This document shows, piece by piece, positions 7,167 through 13,924 of a stretch of DNA of 13,924 bases; position 1 is the first letter of the stretch, and every line of letters starts with the position of its first letter. The notes beneath the pieces were generated by a model. The model saw only the letters and a list, made by a program, of their open reading frames with translations, was not told the DNA's origin and made no database searches. The translations under genes were made by a program, and so were the position numbers. Source of the DNA: Verrucomicrobiota bacterium (lineage in GTDB: Bacteria > Verrucomicrobiota > Verrucomicrobiia > Opitutales > Opitutaceae); assembly GCA_023426435.1 (NCBI GenBank), contig JAFAAS010000117.1, positions 1-13,924 on the forward strand, read 5' to 3'.

Positions 7167-9389
7167 TCAGGGCAATCCCCGCCACCCTTCCGCCTTCACT
7201 CGCCAGCTTCCATCCTTCGGCAATCCCGGGAACTCGCCTTCCGCTCCGTCCCAGCCGCCGACCATCAATCCCACCGCCGCCAGGAACGCGCCATTCGCCG
7301 GCAAATACACCGCGATCTCCCGCCGCCCCGGCCCGGTCTGCCCGCTCGCTGTATCGCTTCTTTGGGGACAATGCCCGTTCGGCGCATACCGGTTGTTCGG
7401 CCCGTCGCGCAACAACACCTCCACCGCCTCCTGCGCCCGCCCCAATCGCGCCGCCGTCATCGCGATCATCGGATAATCCCAACCCCAGATCTTCGTTTCC
7501 CAATCCCACTCTTTCATCACCGCATCGAACGTCCGGTTCATGATCGCCCGATCGACACCCGGCGCCTCCGGCAAAAATCCCAAGGGCATCAACATCTGCG
7601 GATGATCGTGCCGGCTCGCGAAATTCGTCCACGTGTCCGGCACCGACTCCAGCGCCACATATTTCCCGTCATCCACCGGCAGCGGCGACAACTTTGCGAT
7701 CACATCATCCCAGTGCGCCTCGCGCTCCATCCCCAGCCGCTCGCGCCAGGTCTGCGCCACCGCCAACGCCCACTTCCAATACGCCAGCTCGAACGACGGA
7801 TTCTGGCTCTCCGCCGGATCATGAATCTCCTGCGCAATCCACAACGGCGGCCCCAACACATACTCGCCGCGTTTCGGATCCAGCCACACCATCGACGCCA
7901 GACACTCCGCCGTCTCCAACACCAGCTCGCGATACTTCTCGAGCGTCTCCCGTGTAGGGTTTTCCCGATACAAAATCTCCCCGAGATAAACCAGGTGCGG
8001 CTGATTCCACACGATCATCGGATTCCCGCCCGGACTCTCCCGCCCATCCGGCCCGACCATCTTCGCCCAGCGAGCGCCTTTCAACCCGCGGCTCTCCGCG
8101 AGCGCCCGCGCCTCCGGCAAGCGCTCGAGATACCACGCCAGGTTCTTCTCCAAAAAGTCCGCCCGCCCCCACAGCGCGAAATGCGCCGCATGCCACCAGA
8201 TCATTTCCGTATGATGCTTCCCATACCAGGTGTTGCACGTCAGCCCGCTTTCCTGCGGCGGCACGTCGCCCACGCACTGCACCGCCGTCAAATACTGCGA
8301 GAGCACCACGCGTTTCTCCAACTTCTCCGCAAGCGGATTCGTGCTCCCGCTCAAATCCAGCGCCGCCGCCTTTCCCCAAAACTCCGCCCAATACTTTTCG
8401 CTCGCCGCCACGATCTCCTCCGGCGGACGCCGCGGCGCCTCCCGCGACTCGCCCGGCAGAAACCCGATGGCCACGCCCAACTCGTCCCACCCGCGATCGC
8501 CTTTCAGCAAAAACTTGTGCGTCCCCGCATGCACCAACCGCTGCGCGATCTCATCCGGCCCATGCACGCGCGGCTCCCAGCTGAACGCCACGTTCAAACT
8601 ATACGTCGTCCCGCCCACCTTCCGATCGATCGTCGAGAGCGAGGTCTGCCGCGTCTGATGTTTCTCCGGCGAACTCCAATCCAACGCCGGCGTATTTTTC
8701 ACTTTCGGATCGTGCCCGCGCGGAAACGCCAGCCGCAGCCGCAACTTCCCTTCGCGCACCCATTCCGATTTCACCCGCACCGCGATCGTATCCGAATTCG
8801 GAGCACACGCCGTAATCACCTCCACCGGCACACCGCCCAATGTATACCGGCTCGTGATCACGCCGCGCCAAAGATCCAGCGTCTGCTCCAGATCCTTCAC
8901 ATCCTCCGGCACGAACTCGCTGCCATCCGCCTTGTCCCACTCCAACGCCAGCTGCGCCATCGGATGCAGCCGCGGATTCCGCCTCAGCCACTGCGCCGCT
9001 TCATTGTCCATCCGCGTCGGAAATCCCAACACCCGCCCGTCCGCCGTCGTGTAGTCGCGATTCGCATCCTCCAACTTGAACCCTTCCGGATTCTCCTCCG
9101 AAAACCAGCACCAGCGCGCCATCGTCTCGAGCGGGATGCCCTTCTCGTAATACGCCTGCTCAAAGGTCTGCAGCCCCGTCGCATCCACCGTAAACGCGAA
9201 TCCGCCATTCCCCACCGTCAGCGGCGCATCGTAATTCACTTCCCGCACCACCGGATTGTGCCGCTTCACCAACGCCTCGCGATCGATCCGCCCTTCCGCC
9301 GCAAACGCCACCACCGCGCTCACCGCCAACATCCCACCGAGCCGCATCATCCTCCAGCTCTTCGTCATCCGCATCGTTTCAACATTCAT
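7167..9389 (-). CDS. Exported GH65-like six-hairpin glycoside hydrolase
   Basis: Predicted (alpha/alpha)6-barrel glycosidase of 740 residues, related in pattern to GH65 and the protein-glucosylgalactosylhydroxylysine glucosidase group. The N-terminal beta domain has YDAPLTVGNGGFAFTVDATG (53-72), a hallmark of that group. The barrel contains TCNTWYGKHHTEMIWWHAAH (384-403), GPPLWIAQEIHDPAESQNPS (514-533) and AVYLPANGAF (693-702). By position, E521 in QEIHD could be the general acid (inference). I chose the ATG at 9387-9389 because it gives a good signal peptide (MNVETM...MMRLGGMLAVSAVVAFA, cleavage near residue 30) with a modest AGGGA upstream. The frame is open 43 codons further, but those residues look non-coding. 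An internal M at residue 8 or 14-15 is an alternative start. The substrate is unknown; export and the neighbouring rhamnosidase suggest plant or algal oligosaccharides. Near the C-terminus is an apparent short insertion with rare codons (see 7332-7370). Confidence 0.78.
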   Translation of the reverse strand: MNVETMRMTKSWRMMRLGGMLAVSAVVAFAAEGRIDREALVKRHNPVVREVNYDAPLTVGNGGFAFTVDATGLQTFEQAYYEKGIPLETMARWCWFSEENPEGFKLEDANRDYTTADGRVLGFPTRMDNEAAQWLRRNPRLHPMAQLALEWDKADGSEFVPEDVKDLEQTLDLWRGVITSRYTLGGVPVEVITACAPNSDTIAVRVKSEWVREGKLRLRLAFPRGHDPKVKNTPALDWSSPEKHQTRQTSLSTIDRKVGGTTYSLNVAFSWEPRVHGPDEIAQRLVHAGTHKFLLKGDRGWDELGVAIGFLPGESREAPRRPPEEIVAASEKYWAEFWGKAAALDLSGSTNPLAEKLEKRVVLSQYLTAVQCVGDVPPQESGLTCNTWYGKHHTEMIWWHAAHFALWGRADFLEKNLAWYLERLPEARALAESRGLKGARWAKMVGPDGRESPGGNPMIVWNQPHLVYLGEILYRENPTRETLEKYRELVLETAECLASMVWLDPKRGEYVLGPPLWIAQEIHDPAESQNPSFELAYWKWALAVAQTWRERLGMEREAHWDDVIAKLSPLPVDDGKYVALESVPDTWTNFASRHDHPQMLMPLGFLPEAPGVDRAIMNRTFDAVMKEWDWETKIWGWDYPMIAMTAARLGRAQEAVEVLLRDGPNNRYAPNGHCPQRSDTASGQTGPGRREIAVYLPANGAFLAAVGLMVGGWDGAEGEFPGLPKDGSWRVKAEGWRGLP
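7332..7370. repeat. Possible in-frame mini-insertion in the GH65-like gene
   Basis: On the minus strand this stretch encodes CPQRSDTASGQTG, between NGH and RREIAVYLPANG. It uses codons that are scarce in the neighbouring genes in quick succession (TGT, CAA, AGA, ACA). Removing about 12 residues (RSDTASGQTGPG) would leave a natural-looking NGHCPQ-RREIAVYLPANG, similar to the relatives I remember. No clear palindrome is present, so this is weaker than the other in-gene elements. Confidence 0.3.
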
Positions 9390-9569
9390 AGATAGTGTGA
9401 TTCCCTGATCTTCGATTCCTCGCCGAGCCGTCGACGTTTCACCCCAGGAGATGGGTGACCGCCAGCTTCGAATTTTTTCCGAAATCATGTCCGTTCGCTC
9501 CGTGATCGCTCTTGTCACTGACGCACCACCCGCCCTATCAGATGCGCCACCCCACCCCTCGCCTCACCC
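9390..9569. promoter_or_regulatory. Divergent intergenic region between the glycosidase operon and the sigma-factor gene
   Basis: These 180 bp must hold the promoters of both the minus-strand glycosidase pair and the plus-strand sigma/FecR genes. An inverted repeat, tcaccc (9439-9444) with gggtga (9453-9458) and an 8-bp centre, could be an operator. An AT-rich patch, aattttttcc (9471-9480), lies near the middle. I could not find a convincing -35/-10 pair for the minus strand. Confidence 0.4.
9512..9541 (+). promoter_or_regulatory. Candidate sigma70-type promoter of the sigma/FecR operon
   Basis: ttgtca (9512-9517; five of six bases match TTGACA) is followed after 18 bp by tatcag (9536-9541; four of six match TATAAT). 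Transcription would begin near 9548, leaving a leader of about 20 nt before the ATG at 9570. The match is modest in a GC-rich genome whose promoter consensus is unknown to me. Confidence 0.3.
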
Positions 9570-10133
9570 ATGCCCCCGCTTCAGGAAACAGAGCAATCCC
9601 GCTGGTTCACCCTCGAAGTCCAACCGCACGAACCCGCCCTCCGCGCGTATCTGCAATCGCGCTTCCCGCTGCTGCGCGACGCCGACGATATCATCCAGGA
9701 AACCTATCGCCGGCTCCTGCGCGAAAACGACGCCGGCCGCATCCGCCATCCGCGCGCCTTCCTCTTCACCGCCGCCCGCAACGCCGCCCTCGATTTCTTC
9801 CGCCGTCGCAAACACGCACCCACCGAGTCGATCACCCATTCGGAAGCCGCCAACGTCGTTGAAGAGTCCGCCCACGTCGCCGAGGCCGTCTGCCAACAAC
9901 AGGAACTTCAAATCCTCGCCGACGCCGTGCAGACTCTCCCGCACCGCTGCCGCCAGGTCATCATGCTCCGCTACCTCAAGGGTTACTCCTACAAGGAGAT
10001 CGCTTCCACGCTCGGCATTTCCACCGAGACCGTGAAAACCCACATGGCCAAAGGCGTGAAACTCTGCAGCGACTACTTCGCGGCCCGCGGCCTGCTGGAA
10101 GAACGCCGGATGTTTTCCGACCATGCAGGATAG
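9570..10133 (+). CDS. FecI-like ECF RNA polymerase sigma factor
   Basis: The 187-residue protein has the two-domain ECF sigma layout. Region 2 (about 13-80) includes LRDADDIIQETYRRLLREND (35-54) and the promoter-melting/-10 segment PRAFLFTAARNAALDFFRRR (61-80). Region 4 (about 113-168) includes LPHRCRQVIMLRYLKGYSYK (123-142) and the helix-turn-helix EIASTLGISTETVKTHMAKG (143-162), which reads the -35 element. It should direct RNA polymerase to target promoters such as that of the receptor gene downstream. Its stop overlaps the FecR gene start by 11 bp, indicating translational coupling and a sigma/anti-sigma pair. The FecI label rests on that pairing and the overall region 2/4 style; close relatives control siderophore or glycan uptake. 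The start at 9570 leaves a short N-terminal leader; no strong Shine-Dalgarno is visible. Confidence 0.92.
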   Translation: MPPLQETEQSRWFTLEVQPHEPALRAYLQSRFPLLRDADDIIQETYRRLLRENDAGRIRHPRAFLFTAARNAALDFFRRRKHAPTESITHSEAANVVEESAHVAEAVCQQQELQILADAVQTLPHRCRQVIMLRYLKGYSYKEIASTLGISTETVKTHMAKGVKLCSDYFAARGLLEERRMFSDHAG

Positions 10134-11133
10134 CTCCCGCCAGCTCACCGATCCGGGCGACGACGCCCTTCGCCAGGCCGCCGCCGTCTGGCTCGCCCAG
10201 CGCGACGCCGGTTTCAGCGCCGCCCAAGCCGCCGCGTTCGAACGCTGGCGCGACGCCGATCCGCGCCACGCCGCCGCTCTCCGCCGCGCCGAAGCCACGC
10301 AACGTCTCCTCGCCCGCCTCCCCGAATCGCCCTCCGCCCAAGCCCTCCTCGCCGAAGCCGACGCCCTCGTCGCCTCCCGCCCGCGCGTCATTCCTTTTTC
10401 AACACTCTGGAAATCCGCCGCCGGCCTCGCCGCCGCCGCCGCACTCGCCTTCGCCTTCTTCCACCCGAGTTCGCAGCTCGAAAGCGCCAACGCCGCCTAC
10501 ACCACCGCCGCCGGCCAACACCAATCGCTCAACCTTCCCGACGGCTCCACCCTCGTCCTTAGCTCCGCCTCGCAAGTTCAGGTTGCCTTCGCCCCCGCCG
10601 AGCGCCGCGTTCACCTCCAACACGGCGAAGCCCATTTCTACGTCGCGAAAGACACCAGCCGGCCGTTCATCGTGAGCGCCGGCGATGTCGCCGTCCGCGC
10701 CGTCGGCACCGCCTTCAACGTCCGCCGCCACACCGCCGGCGTCGAGGTCCTCGTCACCGAGGGCAAGGTGCAGGTCACCCGCACCGACACGTCCACCCCC
10801 GAACCCATCTTCCTCGTCGCCGGCGAACGCGCCTTCGTCGACGGCCTCCCCGCCGCCTCGCTCGCCGCCGATCTCCCCGCGACCGAACGCGCCGCCGATC
10901 GCGCGCCGCGATTGATGTTCAACAACACCCCGCTCGCCGACGTCGTCGAACGCTTCAACCGCTACAGTCGCGTCCAAATGGAAATCGCCGACCCCGACCT
11001 CGCCGCCCGCGCCATCGGCGGCAATTTCGACGCCGACAACGCCGAATCCTTCATCAACTTGCTCAGCGCCGCCGGCGACGTCCGCATCGAACGCGTCTCC
11101 CCCGATCGCGTCCTCCTCCACAAAGCCCGCTAA
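10123..11133 (+). CDS. FecR-family anti-sigma factor / signal transducer
   Basis: Inner-membrane regulator of 336 residues that should relay receptor occupancy to the sigma factor. The cytoplasmic N-terminus has a DUF4880-type domain (about 15-62) with WLAQRDAGFSAAQAAAFERW (23-42) and DPRHAAALRRAE (46-57), the part expected to hold the sigma factor. One membrane segment, AAGLAAAAALAFAFF, spans 99-113. The periplasmic FecR domain covers about 125-220, with LNLPDGSTLVLSSAS (136-150), RRVHLQHGEAHFYVAKD (161-177) and VRAVGTAFNVR (191-201). A C-terminal STN/DUF4974-like domain (about 263-333) contains FNNTPLADVVERFNRYS (266-282) and probably contacts the receptor's STN domain. The ATG at 10123 lies inside the last codons of the sigma gene. 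The receptor gene follows after 240 bp, so it may have its own promoter. Confidence 0.92.
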   Translation: MQDSSRQLTDPGDDALRQAAAVWLAQRDAGFSAAQAAAFERWRDADPRHAAALRRAEATQRLLARLPESPSAQALLAEADALVASRPRVIPFSTLWKSAAGLAAAAALAFAFFHPSSQLESANAAYTTAAGQHQSLNLPDGSTLVLSSASQVQVAFAPAERRVHLQHGEAHFYVAKDTSRPFIVSAGDVAVRAVGTAFNVRRHTAGVEVLVTEGKVQVTRTDTSTPEPIFLVAGERAFVDGLPAASLAADLPATERAADRAPRLMFNNTPLADVVERFNRYSRVQMEIADPDLAARAIGGNFDADNAESFINLLSAAGDVRIERVSPDRVLLHKAR

Positions 11134-11139
11134 GTAGCC

Positions 11140-11156
11140 GCGGGTCTCCGACCCGC
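11140..11156. repeat. Palindrome after the FecR gene
   Basis: gcgggt (11140-11145) pairs with acccgc (11151-11156) around ctccg, 6 bp after the FecR stop codon. The motif gtagccgcgggtctccgac (11134-11152) resembles a short dispersed intergenic repeat of the same style as the one at 4571-4594. There is no T-run, so if it ends the sigma/FecR transcript it does so weakly. Confidence 0.45.
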
Positions 11157-11180
11157 CCGCTCACCTGCCGATCGCGCTCC

Positions 11181-11222
11181 TGATCGTGATCGTGATCGTG
11201 ATCGTGCTCGTGCTCGTGCTCG
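11181..11222. repeat. Hexamer tandem array with downstream complementary arm
   Basis: Seven hexamers run in series: four tgatcg (11181-11204) and three tgctcg (11205-11222). Directly after, gatcacgatcacga (11226-11239) is the perfect complement of 14 bases of the array, in two registers (11184-11197 and 11190-11203), giving a long hairpin. It lies in the 240-bp gap before the receptor gene. The remaining gap sequence to 11373 holds only a short ccagc/gctgg inverted repeat (11301-11316) and no clear promoter. Confidence 0.85.
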
Positions 11223-11373
11223 TTGGATCACGATCACGACCATGCGCACGACGTGTGTTCGCTTCGTCCACCACGAGTGCGACATTGCACTAGCATCCCG
11301 CCAGCCGTTCTGCTGGATGACACACCGTCACGACGGCCACTCCGCCGTCTCCGCGTTTCTCCATCCTTTTTTC

Positions 11374-13923
11374 ATGACGCCCCGCATTCTCGCACGCCTC
11401 TCGCGTCCGATTCTTCGCGCCGTCCTCCTGTGTCTTCTCGCCGCCTCCGCCTTCGCCGCCGAAGCCCTGAAATCCTACAACATCCCCGCCGGCGACGCCC
11501 CCGACACCCTCGCCGCCTTCGCCCGCCAATCCGGCGAGCAACTGGTCTATCTCGTCGACAACCTCCGCGGCCAAACCACCCGCCCCATTCGCGGCCAATT
11601 CACCGCCTCCGCCGCGCTGCAGCAAATGCTCGCCGGCACCCCGCTCACCGTCCACCGCGACGGCCCCGACGGCCCCATGACCGTCTCCCGCCGACCCGAA
11701 CCCCTTCCCAACGTTTCCGCCTCTCATAGCCACGAGCGTGAGCGAGTGGATCAATCCAGCGCCGACGTCATCGTTCTCCCGCAATTCACCGTCTCCGACA
11801 CCCCCGTCGACCGCTACCGCGCCGCCGACGCCATCTCCGCCGTCCGCGTCCGCGCCGCCCTCATCGACACCCCGAGCTCCATCTCCGTCCTCACACGCGA
11901 TCACATCGACGACCTCGCCCCCACCCGCATCTTCGACGTCGCCCGCTACGTCGCCGGCGTCCAGGAGGGCCGCGGCATCCAGTTCCAGGATCGCATGATC
12001 CTCCGCGGCTTCGAAGCCAACGGCCAGCGCACCGTCGACAACTTCCTCCAACCCGACGACGCCGACAACGTCGACGAGGTCATCATCGAGCGCATCGAAA
12101 TCTCCAAAGGCCCCAACGCCATCCTCTCCCCCGCCGGCGCCCCCGGCGGCTCCATCAACGTCATCACCAAATCTCCCCTCTATCGTCGCCAGCACACCGT
12201 CACCGCCCAACTCGGCCTCTTCGACGCCCAAAAACTCTCCTTCGATCTCACCGACGCCTTCTCGCCCGACAGCCCTTTCGCCTACCGACTCGTCGGCTCG
12301 CTCCAGGACTCCCGCCGCTACTGGTCCAACGACGCCCGCCTCCGCGGCAAGGTTCTCGCCCCGATGCTGTCGTATCGAATTTCTCCCGACACCCAACTCA
12401 CCCTCAAACTCATCGCCGCCGAACACTGGATCTTCCGCGAACCGCTCCTGATCCTCGATCCTTCCGTCAACGCCTCCACCGCCGACCCGTTTCTCGCCCC
12501 CGGTCTCTCCCGCCGCGCCCTCAACGGCATTCAACCCTGGAGTCACGTCGGCACCCGCAGCGCCGATTTCTCCGCCCTCCTCACCAGCAACCTCGCCGAA
12601 AACATCAGCCTCCGCGTCGCCGCCCACGGTCGCTACTACCACGAGAGCTCCACCCAGGAATTCCTCTCCACCCCCACCCTTTCCAACCGCTACAACCCTT
12701 TCACCGGCGAACTCACCCAGGACCACATCTGGTCCTTCGATCCCGCCGCCAACACCTACATCTCCACGTTTTCTCCCTTTTTCGATCCCGCCAACATCCC
12801 CGTCCGCGGCGACAAACAATCCACCCGCCGCCGGCTCGCGAACTTCCAAGCCGACCTCGCCGCCCGCCATCGTTTCGGCGAAATCACCTCCCAAACCATC
12901 GCCGGCTTCGGCCTTTCCCGCCGCCTCGGCCGCGGGCGCGCCTTTCCCGGCACGCTTCCCGGCATCGATCTCAGCCGCCCCGATCTTCGCGCCGAACCCA
13001 TTTGGTCCAGCACGCCCACGATCGATTACGACAATCGCTTCACCAACTGGCAAATCTACCTCAACCAGCGCCTCGGCTTCCTCGACGATCGCATCCAGAC
13101 CACCGCCGGTATCCTCCATTACGATACAAGCACCTACGTCCGTAACCACGTCACCGGCGCGCCGCCGGGCATCCTCGACGACGACAAGCGCATGTGGATG
13201 GCCAGCCTCCTCTTCAAACCCCGCCCCAACCTTTCGCTCTACTACAGCCACTCCACCAACTCGTCCCCGATCATCGCCAACGACATCGTGCTCTGGCGCG
13301 ACGGCACCCAGGACGAAGTCGGCCTCAAAACCGAGTTCTTCCACCAGCGCCTTTCCTTCAACGCCGCCTGGTTCCGCATCTCCCAAGCCAACGTCTCCGT
13401 CCCCAATCCCGCCCGCCAGACCGACCCTTCCGCTCCCGAATCCCTCATCTCCAACCTCGGCAATCACGGCTTCGAACTCGAACTCGTCGGCGGCCTCACC
13501 CCCAACCTTTCCGTTATCGCCACGTTCAGTCACCTGCGCATGCGCGACAGCCTCGGCCGCCGCGTCCGCGCCGTCGCCGATCGCAACACCGCCCTCCTCC
13601 TCAACTACCGCTTCCGCCAAAATCTCGACGGCCTCGCCCTCACCGCCGGCGTCAGCTACAGCGGCCGGCGCGCCGGCGACACCCCCATCGACTTCACGCC
13701 GCTCAACGTCATCGGCCAGACCAGCTTTTTCCTGAAGCCCTGCTACATCACCACGCTCGGTCTCTCCTACCGCTCCAACGACCGTTGGCTCTTCCGTCTC
13801 AACATCGACAACGTCCTCGACGACTCCGGCTACATCCAGCAAGCCGGCGCCCGCGTCTCCGGCACCGGCATCACCACCGCCCCCGGCCTCAACCTCAAAT
13901 TCTCCACCACCCTCAGCTTCTAG
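11374..13923 (+). CDS. TonB-dependent outer-membrane receptor with N-terminal STN signalling domain
   Basis: The 849-residue receptor imports a ligand across the outer membrane using TonB energy and signals its presence. A signal peptide spans about 1-28 (ending LLAASAFA). The STN domain spans about 33-107, with YNIPAGDAPDTLAAFARQSG (35-54), the FecA-like periplasmic module that contacts FecR. A linker (108-130) precedes a TonB-box-like VIVLPQFTV (132-140). The plug (about 150-267) has DTPSSISVLTRDHIDDL (165-181), ILRGFEANGQRTVDNF (209-224) and IERIEISKGPNAILSPAGAP (238-257). The rest is a beta-barrel ending in the outer-membrane terminal phenylalanine (TLSF). I chose the ATG at 11374 because it starts the signal peptide; the upstream frame back to 11242 looks non-coding. 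The position after sigma and FecR genes is the FecI-FecR-FecA order. Plug style suggests a siderophore receptor, but neighbouring glycosidases leave a glycan ligand possible. The linker contains a mini-repeat. Confidence 0.9.
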   Translation: MTPRILARLSRPILRAVLLCLLAASAFAAEALKSYNIPAGDAPDTLAAFARQSGEQLVYLVDNLRGQTTRPIRGQFTASAALQQMLAGTPLTVHRDGPDGPMTVSRRPEPLPNVSASHSHERERVDQSSADVIVLPQFTVSDTPVDRYRAADAISAVRVRAALIDTPSSISVLTRDHIDDLAPTRIFDVARYVAGVQEGRGIQFQDRMILRGFEANGQRTVDNFLQPDDADNVDEVIIERIEISKGPNAILSPAGAPGGSINVITKSPLYRRQHTVTAQLGLFDAQKLSFDLTDAFSPDSPFAYRLVGSLQDSRRYWSNDARLRGKVLAPMLSYRISPDTQLTLKLIAAEHWIFREPLLILDPSVNASTADPFLAPGLSRRALNGIQPWSHVGTRSADFSALLTSNLAENISLRVAAHGRYYHESSTQEFLSTPTLSNRYNPFTGELTQDHIWSFDPAANTYISTFSPFFDPANIPVRGDKQSTRRRLANFQADLAARHRFGEITSQTIAGFGLSRRLGRGRAFPGTLPGIDLSRPDLRAEPIWSSTPTIDYDNRFTNWQIYLNQRLGFLDDRIQTTAGILHYDTSTYVRNHVTGAPPGILDDDKRMWMASLLFKPRPNLSLYYSHSTNSSPIIANDIVLWRDGTQDEVGLKTEFFHQRLSFNAAWFRISQANVSVPNPARQTDPSAPESLISNLGNHGFELELVGGLTPNLSVIATFSHLRMRDSLGRRVRAVADRNTALLLNYRFRQNLDGLALTAGVSYSGRRAGDTPIDFTPLNVIGQTSFFLKPCYITTLGLSYRSNDRWLFRLNIDNVLDDSGYIQQAGARVSGTGITTAPGLNLKFSTTLSF
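11725..11752. repeat. Mini-repeat inside the receptor gene linker
   Basis: The segment catagccacgagcgtgagcg (11725-11744) continues with agtggatc. Its outer arms ccac (11730-11733) and gtgg (11746-11749) are complementary, and gagcg is repeated. It resembles a dispersed repeat that I recall from Opitutaceae intergenic DNA (memory only). It is read in frame as HSHERERVD (residues 118-126), a charged stretch between the STN domain and the TonB box. Confidence 0.5.
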
Positions 13924-13924
13924 G

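Noticed and set aside
7095..9395. A 766-residue plus-strand frame across the GH65-like gene
   Set aside because: The protein is dominated by R, P, H and L with no domain. The minus-strand frame has a signal peptide and conserved glycosidase motifs.
11181..11239. CRISPR-like array
   Set aside because: The units are contiguous hexamers without spacers, so this is a simple tandem repeat.
11242..11373. Upstream in-frame extension of the receptor
   Set aside because: It would place 44 unrelated residues before an evident signal peptide and would start inside the hairpin-bearing gap.
11290..13842. An 850-residue open frame antisense to the receptor gene
   Set aside because: Its composition is almost wholly G, E, A, V and D with no recognisable domain. 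It is the reverse-strand shadow of a gene with C/G-rich third positions, and the plus-strand receptor is unmistakable.

Overview
The window is a high-GC stretch (strong C/G preference at third codon positions) from a Gram-negative heterotroph. It has an outer membrane (TonB-dependent receptor, FecI/FecR pair), weak or absent Shine-Dalgarno sequences, secreted six-hairpin glycosidases and many short dispersed repeats. Together these suggest Verrucomicrobiota, most likely Opitutaceae. This placement is inference from gene style and context; no marker gene proves it.

Layout. A rho-independent terminator of an upstream gene lies at 26-55. A forward block of housekeeping genes follows: a CBS/DRTGG-regulated family II inorganic pyrophosphatase (102-1844), glutaminyl-tRNA synthetase glnS (1991-3823) and a YceH/DUF480 winged-helix protein (3884-4564). 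A 12-bp perfect hairpin (4604-4632) separates this block from a convergent minus-strand pair of exported glycoside hydrolases: an upstream GH65-like (alpha/alpha)6 enzyme (7167-9389) and a downstream GH78 alpha-L-rhamnosidase-type enzyme (4641-7019). A 180-bp divergent region (9390-9569) separates that pair from a forward cell-surface signalling cassette: FecI-like ECF sigma factor (9570-10133), overlapping FecR-like anti-sigma factor (10123-11133), and a TonB-dependent receptor with an N-terminal STN signalling domain (11374-13923, complete just before the window ends).

How the genes may work together. The sigma/FecR/STN-receptor trio has the classical architecture in which ligand binding at the receptor is relayed through FecR to the sigma factor. 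The divergent glycosidases could be part of the same uptake programme (a SusD-less glycan utilisation locus), but the receptor could equally take up a siderophore. The pyrophosphatase removes the PPi made by aminoacyl-tRNA synthetases such as the neighbouring GlnRS.

The most unusual signal is a scatter of short palindromic mini-repeats in the gaps between genes and also, in frame, inside coding sequences: glnS (2390-2416), the yceH-like gene (4388-4432), the receptor gene (11725-11752) and possibly the GH65-like gene (7332-7370). All sit in linkers, loops or apparent insertions, reminiscent of the protein-coding palindromic elements of Rickettsia. A hexamer tandem array that folds with a downstream complement precedes the receptor gene.
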